DNA from: Pyrocephalus nanus
Lineage: Eukaryota; Chordata; Aves; Passeriformes; Tyrannidae
Assembly (NCBI GenBank): GCA_038380795.1
Contig: CM076275.1
Location: forward strand, 7,163,001 to 7,227,000
Reading direction: 5' to 3'
Length of the DNA stretch: 64,000 nucleotides
Below are positions 11,946-23,790 of the stretch, piece after piece. The notes under the pieces were generated by a model. The model saw only the letters and a list, made by a program, of their open reading frames with translations, did no database searches and was not told the origin of the DNA. A program made the translations under genes and the position numbers. How positions within the stretch are numbered: the stretch's first letter is position 1; each line of letters begins with the position of its first letter.

Positions 11946-12708
11946 ACAAGCTTTAGCCTTAATGAATAGAATTATTATTATACTTGGTTTCATTTCCTAA
12001 AACTCTGATCTTGGTATGAAGATTGGAAGGGAAAAACTGCCTGAATCCAAGCATAGATGTGTGCCACTGATATGATATGAAGTGTCAGGAAGGAATAACT
12101 GAGTTTCAGTCTTCATATTGCTGCTGTGTCTGCAACCAGCCCAGAGAGCTCCCAGGGGTTTGTGTGTTGGTCAGCTTTGCTTTCATGTGTGCCATGTAAA
12201 AAATGCAAGTGACGTGGTGAAGGAAAATTCTGGTCACTCACAGCAAAGTAGTAAAGAAAACAAAATCATAAGTGCCCAGAGGCTGTGACCAGCCATTTGA
12301 AAGGGTTTCATTTTTCCTGCAAAGAACAGCATTGGAATCTTCTCACCACTCCATGGACTGAATTAAGTCCCATCTGGTGCTGGAGAGAATTTACAGCTTT
12401 GGGCAGTACAAGGACTCTCTGGTTACTCTCTTTTGCTCAGGCTACAGTGCAGAGTTTAACCAAACAACAGCCTATTCCTTTCCCTTTTTCTTGTCAGGCT
12501 GGGTTTCAAACAATAACCAACATTTCCCTATCCATACAACTTTGCAAAAGCTGTGAAATCTTGATTTCCCTGGATTTCTACATGAGTGGTTTTCCTTAAA
12601 CCCAACTTGAACTCCTCAAAATTGTTTACCCACTTAACTTTACATGCTTAGAGTTGTGTTGTCAGCACACAAAGGAGTCTGAATGAAAAAAAGCTGGGAT
12701 GAGTTTCT
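11946..12708. other. Intergenic, between palindrome and CR1
   Basis: AT-rich, non-repetitive DNA. I see no exon or regulatory motif. A 104-codon frame at 12285-12599 begins with an ATG but has no recognisable domain and is taken as chance. Confidence 0.55.
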
Positions 12709-13191
12709 ACATGGTCCTGTGTTCAGTTCCGGGCACCTCAGCTGGAGAACTTTCAGAGAAGGGCAAGGATGCTGTGTAGGGTGTGGAGAACAGGTCTGAT
12801 GAGGAGTGGCTGAGGGAGCTAGGGGTGTTTAGCCTGGAGAAAAGGAGGCTCAGGGGAGACCTTATTGCTCTCTACAGCTCCCTGACAGGACCCTGTAGCC
12901 AGGTAGAGATTGGCTTCTTCTCCCAGAGAACAGGATAAGAGGAAATGGCCTCAGGCTGTGCCAGGGGAGATTCAGGTTGGACATCAGGAAGAATTTCTTC
13001 ACTGATGGGGCTGTTAAGAATTGGAATGGTCTGCCTGGAGAAGTGATGGAGTCACTATCCCCTGAGGTGTTCAGGAAATGACTTAACTTGGCACTCAGTG
13101 CTCTGGTCTGGTTGACAAGGTGGTGATTGGTCAAAAGTTGGACTCAGCAATCTTGGAGGTCTTTTCCAACCTTAGTGATTTTATGATTCTT
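12709..13191 (+). mobile_element. CR1 LINE fragment (~480 bp, 3' end)
   Basis: Reads in plus orientation through the end of the CR1 reverse-transcriptase frame into the 3' tail. Landmarks are 'tgtgttcagttc.gggc', 'gagtggctgagggagct', 'gtttagcctggagaaaagga', 'ggctcaggggagacctt', 'atcaggaagaatttcttcac', 'ggaggtcttttccaacctt' and the terminal 'gattttatgattctt'. The reading frame is interrupted and the copy is 5'-truncated, so it is a dead insertion. Confidence 0.93.
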
Positions 13192-15626
13192 AGGAGAGTT
13201 TCTTGATCTCCTGGCGAGAACTCTTACCATTTCAGCACGTCTGCACATGCACAGAGCTGAACACAGTCACTCTGCTTTATAGGATTGTCTCACTTGAGGT
13301 TCAGTATAGTTTTTTTAATCATCCAGAAAAGGTTACACACTGAATGTGGCTGTAATGCCCACTGACGGACCTCGAGACAAAGAAAGAGCTGACTGTCCTG
13401 TGAAAACGTGCAAGTTCTGAGGTGCAGTGAGCACTGAGGACTGTGATTGTCTGAACAGCCACCAGGAACCCACACAAGGCTTGGCTGTGGCCAACTGAAT
13501 TTCAGTTTTACTTCAGACTGCAACTGCCTGCTGAAATCTTGCCACAGCTAGAATTTCTTCCCAGCACACCCATTGCTGAGCAACAATGTGTGTCCTTTTC
13601 CAGAGAATGGGATCAGCCCAGACTGGCTCTTGAGAAACACACCAGCTGCACTTGAGAGAGCACTGGGATGAGTGTTCAAGGAGCTCTGCAGCCCCAGCAG
13701 AAGGCTGGGTTTCCATAGCTCACAGCAGTTACACAGTGCAATCCCTCGTGTGAAAGAGACACCCTGGCCAGAGGCAATGGCATTGAGGTGCAAGGGGGAT
13801 ACAGCATTCCAGGGAGAGAGGGGACACATTTGTACAGGAGCCAATTGATCAGGAACAAGGACAGCCAGCTTCTTTTTTTTTTTTTTTTTTTTTTTTTGTC
13901 CTTTTTTTTTTCTTGTAAGTCGATTTGTTGCTAATGAACTGGAGGGGCATTAGGACTAACTGCTTCCTGGCACGAAGTACCCAGACGTTGTGCAAGATTC
14001 CTTTCAGCTCAGCTTTGCTGACATGTTTGGTTCTGACCTCAAATATCTCAAGTTTTTCCAGTCCTGACTTCCTCTGCCAGTGAAAAGGCCTGTGCCAGTG
14101 AACTTGTGCCAAAATACCTGGGGAGCCGGGGCAGACTGGAAAGACTGGGTTGTTCTGCCTGTGATCTCAGGCAGGGGGTTGAGTTGCTCTGCAGCTCTGG
14201 GAGCCCAGTCTGCAGCAGAGGGAAGAGGCATCAGGTGGGATGTGGAGAGTTAGTTCCAGGGGGATAAGTGAGCATACTGACAGCCAGCAGGCAAATGGCT
14301 CAGTTCCTTTATTTCCAGTGGAAAATATTTCAGTTACAGTTTTGTTTTTTCGTTTCATCAAAATTTTTCTTAGATCCTTTTTCATTCTCTGAATAAAAAG
14401 AAATCATCCTTGGCATAATGATGGGTGAATACTGTCATGAAAAACCAGTTCCCACTAAATGCCCCCTGCTCCTTCAGTAGACATTTTCCAACAAAAGGCT
14501 CTGAAATTTCAGCTGTCCCTGTATGTGCTCCAGATGAGTTTTACTTGGGGTGGTTCATGTTCCTTCCAGTCTCCGTATATTTTCTTTTCAGTGCTAGTTT
14601 AATTCAGCATCCCTTGAAAACAGTGGATATCATCCTGGTGACTCCATCAAGACTGAGATATATCCACAACACAGAGGAGACACAGATTTTAGTGTCACCT
14701 TAACCCTTCCCCTCCTAGTAATGATCACAGCAATGATTTTCACTGTACCTGACTTTTGTCTGTCTTGACTTGCAAACTACAGAACTAATTCTCCTGCCTC
14801 AAAAGGGGTTCGTAATCATCCCACTGAATTTACCTCTTAAACTTCACACTTAGGATATTTCCTAAATGATTTTATTTTTTTAAATACACCTCCTCCTTTA
14901 ATTAGTAAGAGAATGCTAACTGACAGCTGTGGAAACCTGCATGTATAGATTTTATTTCCCCATGTTTTCTCAGTTCTGAGTTTCTCTTCATCATTTTATT
15001 TGAAAAATATCCTTGAAAAAATGTTGATTTGCCCACCCAGTCCCTGGGAAGGGTCTGTGTCTTTGTGTGAATGTGGGCACGTAAAAGAATGTGTAGAGAG
15101 TAGTGTGTCCATGAAACATCTGTCTTGGCTCTGCTGCTTGAACTGCACATTACAGCTCGTTGAGTGACAACTGCAAGGACATTTGTTACTGTATATGGGG
15201 AAAAATCTGTCATTCCATTGGCACAGTCATTATTTTATAAACTTGCTTAATGTAGCTGTAAAGAGCTGTTTACTTATCCACAGGTCTTAAATCCACTGCT
15301 GGAGAGGCCGAGGGAGAGTTTGATAACACTACTTGTTTATGCTGTTTGAGAGTTCTGCTTCGTCTTTGATCTCAGTGTGGGCATCTGTAATTATCAGCTT
15401 TACTTACCATTTCTTGATCATTTTAATCTTTTTTACTCAGATTGCTCTGAGAGAGGTGTTAGTCCTGTTTGGAGAAGGGAGCACAGAGATGAGAAGCTTT
15501 ACAAGGCCTGGTGTTCAGAAGCTTTTAACTGCTGGAGCTCTTCCCAACAGCTGAAGGGCCGTGTTACAGAGAGGAGACTTCACTTAACTTGAGCTCAAGG
15601 GGCCTGGGATTGATTTGGAAGTCTAT
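13192..15626. other. Intergenic desert, block 2
   Basis: About 2.4 kb without recognisable genes. It contains the T tract at 13870-13914, listed separately. A Lys-rich minus-strand frame at 13849-14112 ends in that tract and is a composition artefact. Otherwise nothing notable. Confidence 0.55.
13870..13914. repeat. Poly(T) tract
   Basis: A run of 25 T at 13873-13897, a GTCC interruption, and a further T-rich stretch. The DNA to its right does not match a CR1 tail or any gene I know, so I cannot call it the tail of a retrocopy. Confidence 0.9.
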
Positions 15627-15627
15627 T

Positions 15628-15655
15628 TTTGACTAGCTGGATTTAGCTAGTCAAA
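15628..15655. repeat. Perfect 11-bp hairpin
   Basis: TTTGACTAGCT (15628-15638), loop GGATTT, AGCTAGTCAAA (15645-15655): a perfect stem with a six-base loop. It lacks the T run expected of a Pol III terminator and is short for a microRNA. Its role is unknown. Confidence 0.8.
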
Positions 15656-15714
15656 GTTTATACAGCTGTGAACAAATCCAGCTGTTCTGGTAGAAGATGT
15701 TGTTGTTCCCAGGA

Positions 15715-15742
15715 GATCATCATCATCATCATCATCATCATC
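15715..15742. repeat. (ATC)n microsatellite
   Basis: About nine uninterrupted ATC/CAT units. It lies 90 bp left of the GGGA/GGAT tract, so the two form a microsatellite cluster. Confidence 0.95.
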
Positions 15743-15828
15743 TACCTTGCCAGAGGTTACTGCCCCAGCCATTCTGCCAATGAGACATCCCACGGGTGAT
15801 CCTGAATTCAAGCAATGCCAGATGTATG

Positions 15829-15920
15829 GATGGAGGGAGGGAGGGAGGGAGGGAGGGATGGATGGATGGATGGATGGATGGATGGATGGATGGATGGATG
15901 GATGGATGGATGGATGGATG
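15829..15920. repeat. Compound (GGGA)n-(GGAT)n microsatellite
   Basis: About seven GGGA units run directly into about sixteen GGAT units, with no other sequence between them. The compound structure suggests one tract arose from the other by a point change followed by slippage. On the minus strand it reads as Pro-Ser-Ile-His repeats, which is an artefact. Confidence 0.97.
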
Positions 15921-18443
15921 AACTGATCCAAATGATTTTGCAGGAAATAAACTGTAGCACACTCAGGTGAGCCTGCTAAAAAGGGATGTCTAAAGAGGGA
16001 AAGGTGCTGTACTCTGGTAGGCAAGTCATTGTCACATAGTTAGGGACAGGGTCTTGCACCAGCACAATGATGTAGAGAAGAGGAAATATCTCCCTAACTT
16101 AAGTCATAACAAACCTTCCTCACTCCTCTTCCTGTGTCACCAGGGCTGGTTAGAACAGAACCAGTGGAAGTCTCTCTCTATGCACACAAACTGTTCAGAG
16201 CTCATCCCACCCAACAGAGTACTATGGAAGTACAAACCACAGGGATAAGAAAAATTTATATCTTTTTAGAATGGTGAAAGTGGCAGAATCTGACCAGAGG
16301 TCAGACAGTAACATGGAAACCAGCCAGAATGAGAATTGATTATTTTTAGTAGGCAGCTCCACTTTCAAACACTGGTCTCTCTGGCTTGTTGTAGTCTTGA
16401 AGACACTCCTCCTGAATACATACAGTGAATGTTGCTCTTGAAGAATGAGGTGGAAAGGGATTAATCAGTGTTCCCAGCAAACATAGCATGGTACAGAAGA
16501 GAGGAAAGATTTGTCAGGCTTTAAAGTACCCCAAAATTGGCAGCAGTAACAAAAAAACCTCAAACTGATGGGCAAATATGGAAAGCAAACATATTTGCTC
16601 TACTAAGCAGGGACAAATAATATCTAGATAATCTAAAAGAAAGATTTCACTTTTGCCTAATCCTCAGAGCATTTCCAGCCCAAAGATTTCTGGGAATCTG
16701 GTGGAGGCCAAATCACATGACATTTTTAGCCAGCTTTGCTGACCGAGGACTTTGGGATCAGCCCTGAACTTTGGACGATTAATCAAAATGAAATGCTTTG
16801 GGCTTAGCTGTTAACAGAGTGTCTGGAGCTCTGTGCTGTGAGAGTGGAACACCAATCACCTCTGTGCAAAGCCAGGAAGCCTGAATAATGCCCATCTTTA
16901 GTAGACTCAGCCTAGACCATCAGACCCAGACCTGAGATGTTTGCTCTGTGCTTTACCCAGCTCTCCTGGGGTCAGCAGGGTTAGTGAAAGAAGCTACCGA
17001 ATACAGGGTACCCTGAAACTGTGCTACAGAGGTACCTGTTCTCATCTGCTTCTCACCCTTGGAGTTACCAACTTCTACCTCCTCTTTTCTTGCTCCACAC
17101 CTTCGAGATTGCTCCTTCTTCCCTTCTTCCCTGCTTCCCAGTCCTGGGGAGCGAAGGCTGTGGCTTCATGTTGTCTTCTTCCAAATTTGAAATTGCAGCC
17201 ACTGCCTCCAGTTGCAGGGCCACCACTGGGCCTGCAAATGGTCTGGGCTGTTGCTGTCCAGAGCTGCTTGGCTGTTCCCATGTTAGGCTTTCCAGCACCA
17301 CGGGCTCTAGTCACACAGGATAGAGCTGCCCTGCTCTGCCCTGCAGGAGCTGGATCACACCTGGCAGGACTTCAGCTCCATGGTGGGCAAAAGCAGCTGC
17401 AGCGCTGGAGCCCAGCTGTCCTTGGAAGTGCTGTAGCCACTTGCAAACAGCCCTGCGTTTCAGCAAATGCCTGTGGCTCATGTAAGTGTGCAGGGATCTT
17501 CCTCTGGACACCCTGGAGTCAACTGTGCTTGTCTGGGCACCTGCAACAGACCCACAGAAGGGATCTGGATGGGAGTTGCCAGAGTGAGTGTGATCCAGGC
17601 ACGCAGCCCCCGGCAGGCTGGAGCATGCTTGGCGTGGGGTCAAGGCGCTCGCAACAGCTGTGCCCCTTTGCTAATGGTTTGACAAATATGAGCATTTTTG
17701 CATTTGTCACAAAATCCCCAGGCCTCTCGCTTTCAAGTTTCTCAAGGCTTTAATTCCATGCCAGTATATTGGGCTGGGGGGAGAGAGGGAGAAGCAGTGC
17801 TCCACAGATGTCCAAGGCTGGAAGATCCCGGGAAGCATTAATCCTCTGAAGACAAATATTCTGTGAAAAGCGAGATTTTAAATATGTGCCACATTTCTAC
17901 AAACACTCCAGGCTGGCATAAGCCAGCTCTGCAACAACCTCTTTCAGAGGGCAGTCCACCATTCCTGCTCCTCTGCCTTCTCCTTCCTGGCCCAGGGCTG
18001 CTCCTTTCCCTATGCTGGCACCAGCACACACATGATTGTGCAGTGAACCAGGCCAGGGAAGTCTGCCAGCTTAAAACTAAACAATTTCCTGTTCCCCAGG
18101 TTGGTTTCGACCTGGATGAGTTCCCTGATCTGGTTCATTGCGGGGCCACAAGAACACTTGTGCTGGCACAAGGCAGGGAGTAGCACAGGGAGTGAAGTGG
18201 AATGTGGGCTGGGAATGTGGGGAAGGAAGGGTCATTTCCTTCAGGAGCAGTGCTGGTTTATGCTGGCTTAGAGACTTGGTGTATCTATGGTGTTAATTGC
18301 TCAAAATTATGTGCTCCAAACTGCATGTCACAGCTTAGAGATTTTTAGGAATAAAAGCCTCTCCCTCTTTTAAAATAGGACTTTATTTGTTAGGTTATTT
18401 GACTGAAGTTTGATGGGTCAGAGTCAAAACTGAGTCCCTAATG

Positions 18444-18483
18444 TTATCATGCCAAATAATTGTCAGTCCCCCTGGCATGATAA
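18444..18483. repeat. 11-bp inverted repeat with 18-nt loop
   Basis: TTATCATGCCA (18444-18454) and TGGCATGATAA (18473-18483) are perfect inverted copies around an 18-nt loop ending in CCCCC. It may be the remnant of a small inverted-repeat element; no flanking duplication is evident. Confidence 0.7.
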
Positions 18484-19133
18484 AAGGGGAGATGGAGGCA
18501 CAGGTCAGGGAAAAACTACTTCTAAAATTATGCAGCAGATTAGGAGCAGAGGCACCATGACCTGGCATGTCTCCTTGCAGCTTGGTTCCCACCAGTGGCT
18601 TCCTTGTCTCTCTGTATGGCAAGGAGAAAACCAAGTCAGTTGGCTGCCACACTGCACTCAGATCCCGTGTGCGTTGATGGTGCACATTTATTATGTGTTT
18701 ATTTAAATATCAAGGAGAATAAATCATCTGAGTGGTGAATGATTTGTCAGAAGTTGTCTCGTTTATCCTAATAAAATATGAACTAATTAATGTATCTGAG
18801 TGAAGTTTTCTCTGGATTTACAGTGATGTAGCTGAAAGCAGGATCAGCCCCACTGGCTCTGCTGCAGCAGTAGCAAGTATTCTGCTTCCAAATCATATCA
18901 CTTGTGTTCTACCAAGTTCATCTGAGGCACCCATTACATTCTGGGGCACAACACTGCCTTTCATTTGTAGCTGTAGCCAACAAGAAGACATCAGAATCTC
19001 ACCCATTAATAGAATAATGGACATCAACAAAAGTCCCCAGTATTTGCTCCCCTACAGTCCCACTGAGTGAGGGACTCATTTCAGTCATGCTGGGCAGTGC
19101 CGAGGTCAGTGCAGCTGTTATGGCTCTACAAGC

Positions 19134-19152
19134 TTTTTTTTTTTTTTTTTTT
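19134..19152. repeat. Poly(T) tract, 19 bp
   Basis: Uninterrupted T run after 'caagc'. No adjacent element is recognised. Confidence 0.9.
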
Positions 19153-21238
19153 AACATGGACATCTGAGATGTTTTTTATGCTTCTTGGTAATTCCCACTG
19201 AATCAGCCTATTCATTGCATTTTTAGAAAAAAAAATAGTTAATTTTAGTTACTTGCTTCCCCTTTTCTTTGGTTCCTTAGAATGTTATTGTTTTCCACTG
19301 AGAAGATAATTTAATGTGATACTTGACCATATTCCTATACCTTTTCCCACCTGAGGAGAGATGTACTTGAACTGATTTACATATTTATTGAATATATGTT
19401 CCTAGGGTGGCCATACTGCGATGTCATATCTCATTTACAGCACATTCCTGATGGCTCTACAGCTTCTTAAAAGAAAGACACTGCAAAAAGAAAAGAAATA
19501 CAATGTTTTATGTGTGGACTACAAACATAGAAGTACTGAAGTATTGAGTGAAAGCATAGATTGGCAGCCTGAAGATATAATAAGCCATTAAAACATTTAA
19601 GGGAGGCCTGCTGAGTTTGTCGTTCAATTACTGTTACTGATGAAGAATATCAATAATTATGATTTTCAACCCTCTACAACACTTGCATTCGTAAAAGCTT
19701 CAGAGACTGGCTTCACTAAAACCTACTGGGGTTGCTCTTCAGGAGGTAAGATGAGGCTCACAGTGTGTTTTTTTACAAAAAGAATGCATTGTGCATCTGT
19801 GCTCAGGCTGCGGGAAGCTCACAGCCTACAGTCAACTCTGGCAAGCCCGAGCCAGTCAAAGCAATAGGATGGTCTGTCTGGTCACACATGTACGTCAGAG
19901 CCTGAGATGAACAGTGGAAATGGGAATGCTTATTCTTCACTGAGCCAGACACATGCTGGAGTACTCACTAATGAGAATTAAAGCGGCCCTACATGTTTGC
20001 AGTGGTCGAGTTACTGTGATAAGAAAAGGATCAGTAAACTCTGATTTTCTAGAGGTTCTCTGTGATAAGTTCATGCGGTCTCACAACTCAACATTTCTAC
20101 AGCCCTTTTTACCCAATGGAGATGACAAACCAATTAAGATTATATATATATAAAAAAGAGAAATTAGGATAATTTTAAAATTCCGTGTGGTAACTTATCT
20201 GAAGGGTCCAATCATTCCAGATTAATTTCCCATGCACTGTAATAATATTGTCCTTATACCTGACTTTGGTATTCAGATAGATATTACAGCTGAAATCTGA
20301 AATTACTGGATGAAATTTTAGCATAAGTTATTGGAAACCATAAATAAGATCTTACTCTGATTATAATCCTTCAGTGATGCATAAAATAATAATTGGGGGG
20401 GGGAATCGCAGGTTAATTACAATATCAAATAAGATTAATTTGTAACAACTGATATATATACTGTTTTGTTTTAATATCCGGCAAAATGTGTATATTTAAT
20501 GAAAAGATGATAGCCAGCTTGTTTTTATACATATGTAACTTAATTATTATTCCTGATCTCAAATTCTGAAAGGCATGCTGTACATTATATCATCCCACAA
20601 AAATATTCTTGTGAAAAAGTAAAGCATTTGAAAACCTTCACTTCAAAGAGTTTGAAAAGATCCTTTTTCTTTCTTATACACCTCCACAAATACTATTTTC
20701 CCATTTTTTTTCTTTTTACCAGAATGTTGATGAAGACATTATCCTTATTTTGGTCTCTCAACACATTTATAATAAGTATTGTTATAGAGACAGGAAGAGA
20801 TTGGTTTTTTTTCTTTTTTTATGAAAAATGTTTAAAAAATATTTTTAAAGGGCATAATATGTTTTGTGTTAAATATTGCCAATGCCGAAAGATGCTGAAG
20901 GTTTCATTTGAACAGTTTGGTGCAAGGTTCCCTCTTTCAACAAGTCTGTGTCTCAAACCCTGTTGTGTAATAAAACTAGCTGCCAACTATTTTGAAAAAT
21001 AAACTGCCTAAGTGGGATTCCTGTTAAGCAATCAGCTTTAATCCTCTGGGGAAAGGGTGAACAGCTTTGTTCCTCTTTGTTGAACTCTGCATTAGGCTCC
21101 TTCATTTCTTTGGCTATAATAATTTTGTTTTATAGAGAAAGCCTTCCATGTGCTAAAAGCTCTGCTTGGACACAGGGCACCTCCCAGCAACCAGGGCAGT
21201 TAGTTTGTGTGCTTGGATACCTCTTTCACAAATGAACT

Positions 21239-21309
21239 AACCAACCACCCAACCACCCAATCACCCAACCAACCAACCACCCAACCAACCAACCACCCAA
21301 CCAACCAAT
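21239..21309. repeat. (AACC)/(ACCC) tetranucleotide array
   Basis: About 70 bp of alternating AACC and ACCC-type units (CCAACCAACCACCCAACCAA pattern). On the opposite strand this gives spaced GGG and GG runs (GGGTGGTTGG), which could form weak G-quadruplexes. Confidence 0.92.
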
Positions 21310-23570
21310 ACTGAGCTTTAGGAAGGATTCTGATTAGCACAGAAGAGCAGTTATACTTGGAAAGTGGTTTCTCAGTTACTTTAAACTGATCTAAATCACA
21401 GCAGCACCAAGAAGGCTGGACTTGCCGTCCTACCTCTGTCTGGAGACAGGTCTTTTGGAAAAATAAGGATCACAAGAGCCTAAGCTAGTCTATCCTGGGA
21501 TTGGCACAGCTCTTAGTTGTGCATTCCTTCCACACTCGCTGTTGTATCAGAGTTCATAAACTATTGACTCTTTTCTTTTTGTGGGGTTAATTTTCTGCCA
21601 CCTCAGTGACCTGAACGGGGTCATGCAGGAGGGAGACCAAAAAGTGTCTTTTCCTATGCCAAGAACCAAATGAAATATGCACAGGAGTTCAATGTCTACC
21701 AGGACAGACCTTGACAAAGAGAATATGAGACTGGCAGCACCAGAAATACATCTGATTGAGTCAGTCTGGCTAGGACTTTCCTGTTTTCGTTATCCAGTAT
21801 ATTCACAAACACCCTCCTATTTGCTTTTTTGTTTAAACACCTCTTTTTCTTGTCTGGGACAGGTCTGCTCCCTGCTCTGGCAGCTGACAATGCATTTCCT
21901 TCTGCCGAGAGTCCTTGAAGACTCCCCAGGGTTGCCATTGCAAGAAAAGAGGGTTACTGGAGGCACTTTCACACCTACTAATGGAAGACTCGTCAAAACC
22001 GGTCACTGGGGGAAATGATTTCTCCTTGGAAGTGCAAAGAGTTAAGTCATGGTGGGTGCTTCCTGACATGAAGTTCAGCCCATGAGAAGAGACTGCTGCA
22101 GGGGAGGGAGCTGTATCTTTTTAGGAATATACCCACATTATGAACACTCTATCTCTGCTTGCTTCTGTCTTACAATAATACGCAAAAGATGACTTATGTC
22201 TTATGCAAGATCTGCAGCTATTTACTACAGGATCTGTAAGGGAAAGCAATACAGCCTCCCTGTTTCCCACTGCTGCTGCAGCAAAAGAGTAAGGCCCTTG
22301 TTGAAGGAGAAAAACTCACTTGCAGGGAAGTTACAGGCAGGACTTGGGTAATGGGCTAATATCCATCAACACATTTTTGATGTCACTGTGCTATTCCCCT
22401 CTGTTTGAGCTGACATGGACTTGGCTACATTTCCCCTGCATTGAGAGGAGTTTGGATGTCAGATGCAGGGGGATGGAGCCAGCTTAGGCAGCCAGCCGTG
22501 AGCAGAGTGAAACAGTGAGGAATGACTCTTTGCTCCAGGGCATGAGGTGCCATTGCCAGCCTGACCTTTTGAATACAAAGCATTTGTCAGAAATCCTGAG
22601 AAAGACGAGCCTAACCAGTCAGGGTGGCTCTGCCTTTCTTTTAAAGAGAAGCTCATGAATTCAAGCAGACACACCTACCCCCAGGCCTGACCCAGATGTT
22701 GTAGGCAAAGATCTCTGATCATACTGGGGGGCCCCCTCCCCTTGTTCACTCCACAGGAGAAACCAACCCTGACACCCTGGTGTGGGCTCTTCACTCATTC
22801 CAGCTGGGAGCACAGCAACTCCCAGGCTATCCAGGGGCAGTTGTGAAAGGGTAACATGATGTAAAGACACCATGAGATGTGTGCAGGCAGCCCTATTGAG
22901 GTGCGTGAACCTTAGATAGCCTGTGGTGCACCTTGGAGCTTCAGTGCTCAGTCTTACACTGAGCCAGCCGATCTCACAGGGTGTCTCCCAGCCCCTCTGT
23001 GACTCCCTGAGCCACAGCTCTCCAATGTAGATCTCCCAAGGCCTCCTGCATGGAGCTCTGGACTCAGGACTGAATCCCCTGCCATGCTCTGTGCACCAGG
23101 GCCTTGTTGCCATGTATGTTCTCAGCCTCACACCTTGGTGGCCATGGCAGGAAACTGAGGATGTGAGTGGCAGCTCAGGGTCAGGAGAGGGGAGTGAAGT
23201 TTTTGCAGTCTAAAATCCCTGTCAGAGATGCTTCTCTGCATCACAGCTGGGAGCTCTGTCCTTTCACCATCTGGAGATCTGATACACAGCACACATCTTC
23301 CTGTGTGTGACAGGCCACAGCCTGCTTTGTATGGCAGGATTAGTAGGATGAACCATCCTTACTCTGCACTGTGCCAAAAAGACCCTTCCCAGGAACATTT
23401 CCTCCCTGCTCCATTAGATCTGCTTAAGTTGCTGCAGAGCTGCACCCTCAGCAACCTCCCAGGGACCCTCGGAAACATCAGCAGGCTGCACACCATGGAG
23501 TAATACATCAGCACATTCCACAAGCATTTCTAGCTCTGCTTCCCTCCACTAAGCCAATCACACACGCAAA
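21310..23570. other. Intergenic desert, block 4
   Basis: Unique sequence, becoming more GC-rich from about 22400. No exon or repeat is recognised. A 156-codon minus-strand frame (22661-23131) shows no domain and is taken as chance in GC-richer DNA. Confidence 0.55.
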
Positions 23571-23790
23571 TCCCCTCTGCGGATTAAGGAAGGCAGGACA
23601 ACAACAAGAAAGGGCCCCCTCCTGTTTCCTGCGCCTTTCTCCAGCAGGAGACAGAACAATCTGCCTTCCGAGCCGACCCCCGAGTCCCGCAGCGCTGCCT
23701 GAGAGCGGTGTGGGATGAAGGACCAGCGGGATGAGGAACCAGCAGAGCAGGGAGCCGGGTCCTGGCTGTCGCTCCGTGCTCGGCCCTGAC
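23571..23790. promoter_or_regulatory. CpG islet in the desert
   Basis: Thirteen CpGs in about 210 bp of GC-rich sequence, including five within 23668-23693. The flanking kilobases have about one or fewer per 100 bp. Isolated CpG islets of this kind can mark distal regulatory elements or lncRNA promoters. No repeat family is recognised, and I cannot assign a transcript or direction. Confidence 0.5.

Larger units (their letters stand above)
15921..21238. other. Intergenic desert, block 3
   Basis: About 5.3 kb. Positions 16930-18200 are noticeably GC-richer than the flanks and include a 270-codon stop-free frame (16941-17753). Its first ATG comes only at codon 100, and I do not regard it as a gene. 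A T tract lies at 19134-19152. An 11-bp inverted repeat lies at 18444-18483. Positions 20150-21000 are very AT-rich, with a nine-G run at 20395-20403. Confidence 0.55.

Noticed and set aside
13849..14112. Possible processed pseudogene on the minus strand ending in the poly(T) tract
   Set aside because: The sequence next to the tract resembles no known gene, and no target-site duplication is visible.
15829..15920. Regular array considered as CRISPR-like
   Set aside because: Four-base tandem units without spacers, in a vertebrate genome. A microsatellite.
15647..16024. Frame with Ile-His-Pro-Ser and Asp repeats
   Set aside because: A direct translation of the GGAT, GGGA and ATC microsatellites.
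17838..18183. Overlapping frames in the GC-rich stretch after 17838
   Set aside because: Short, on both strands at once, and without family resemblance.
22661..23131. 156-codon minus-strand frame
   Set aside because: No domain, GC-richer background, no splice or promoter context.
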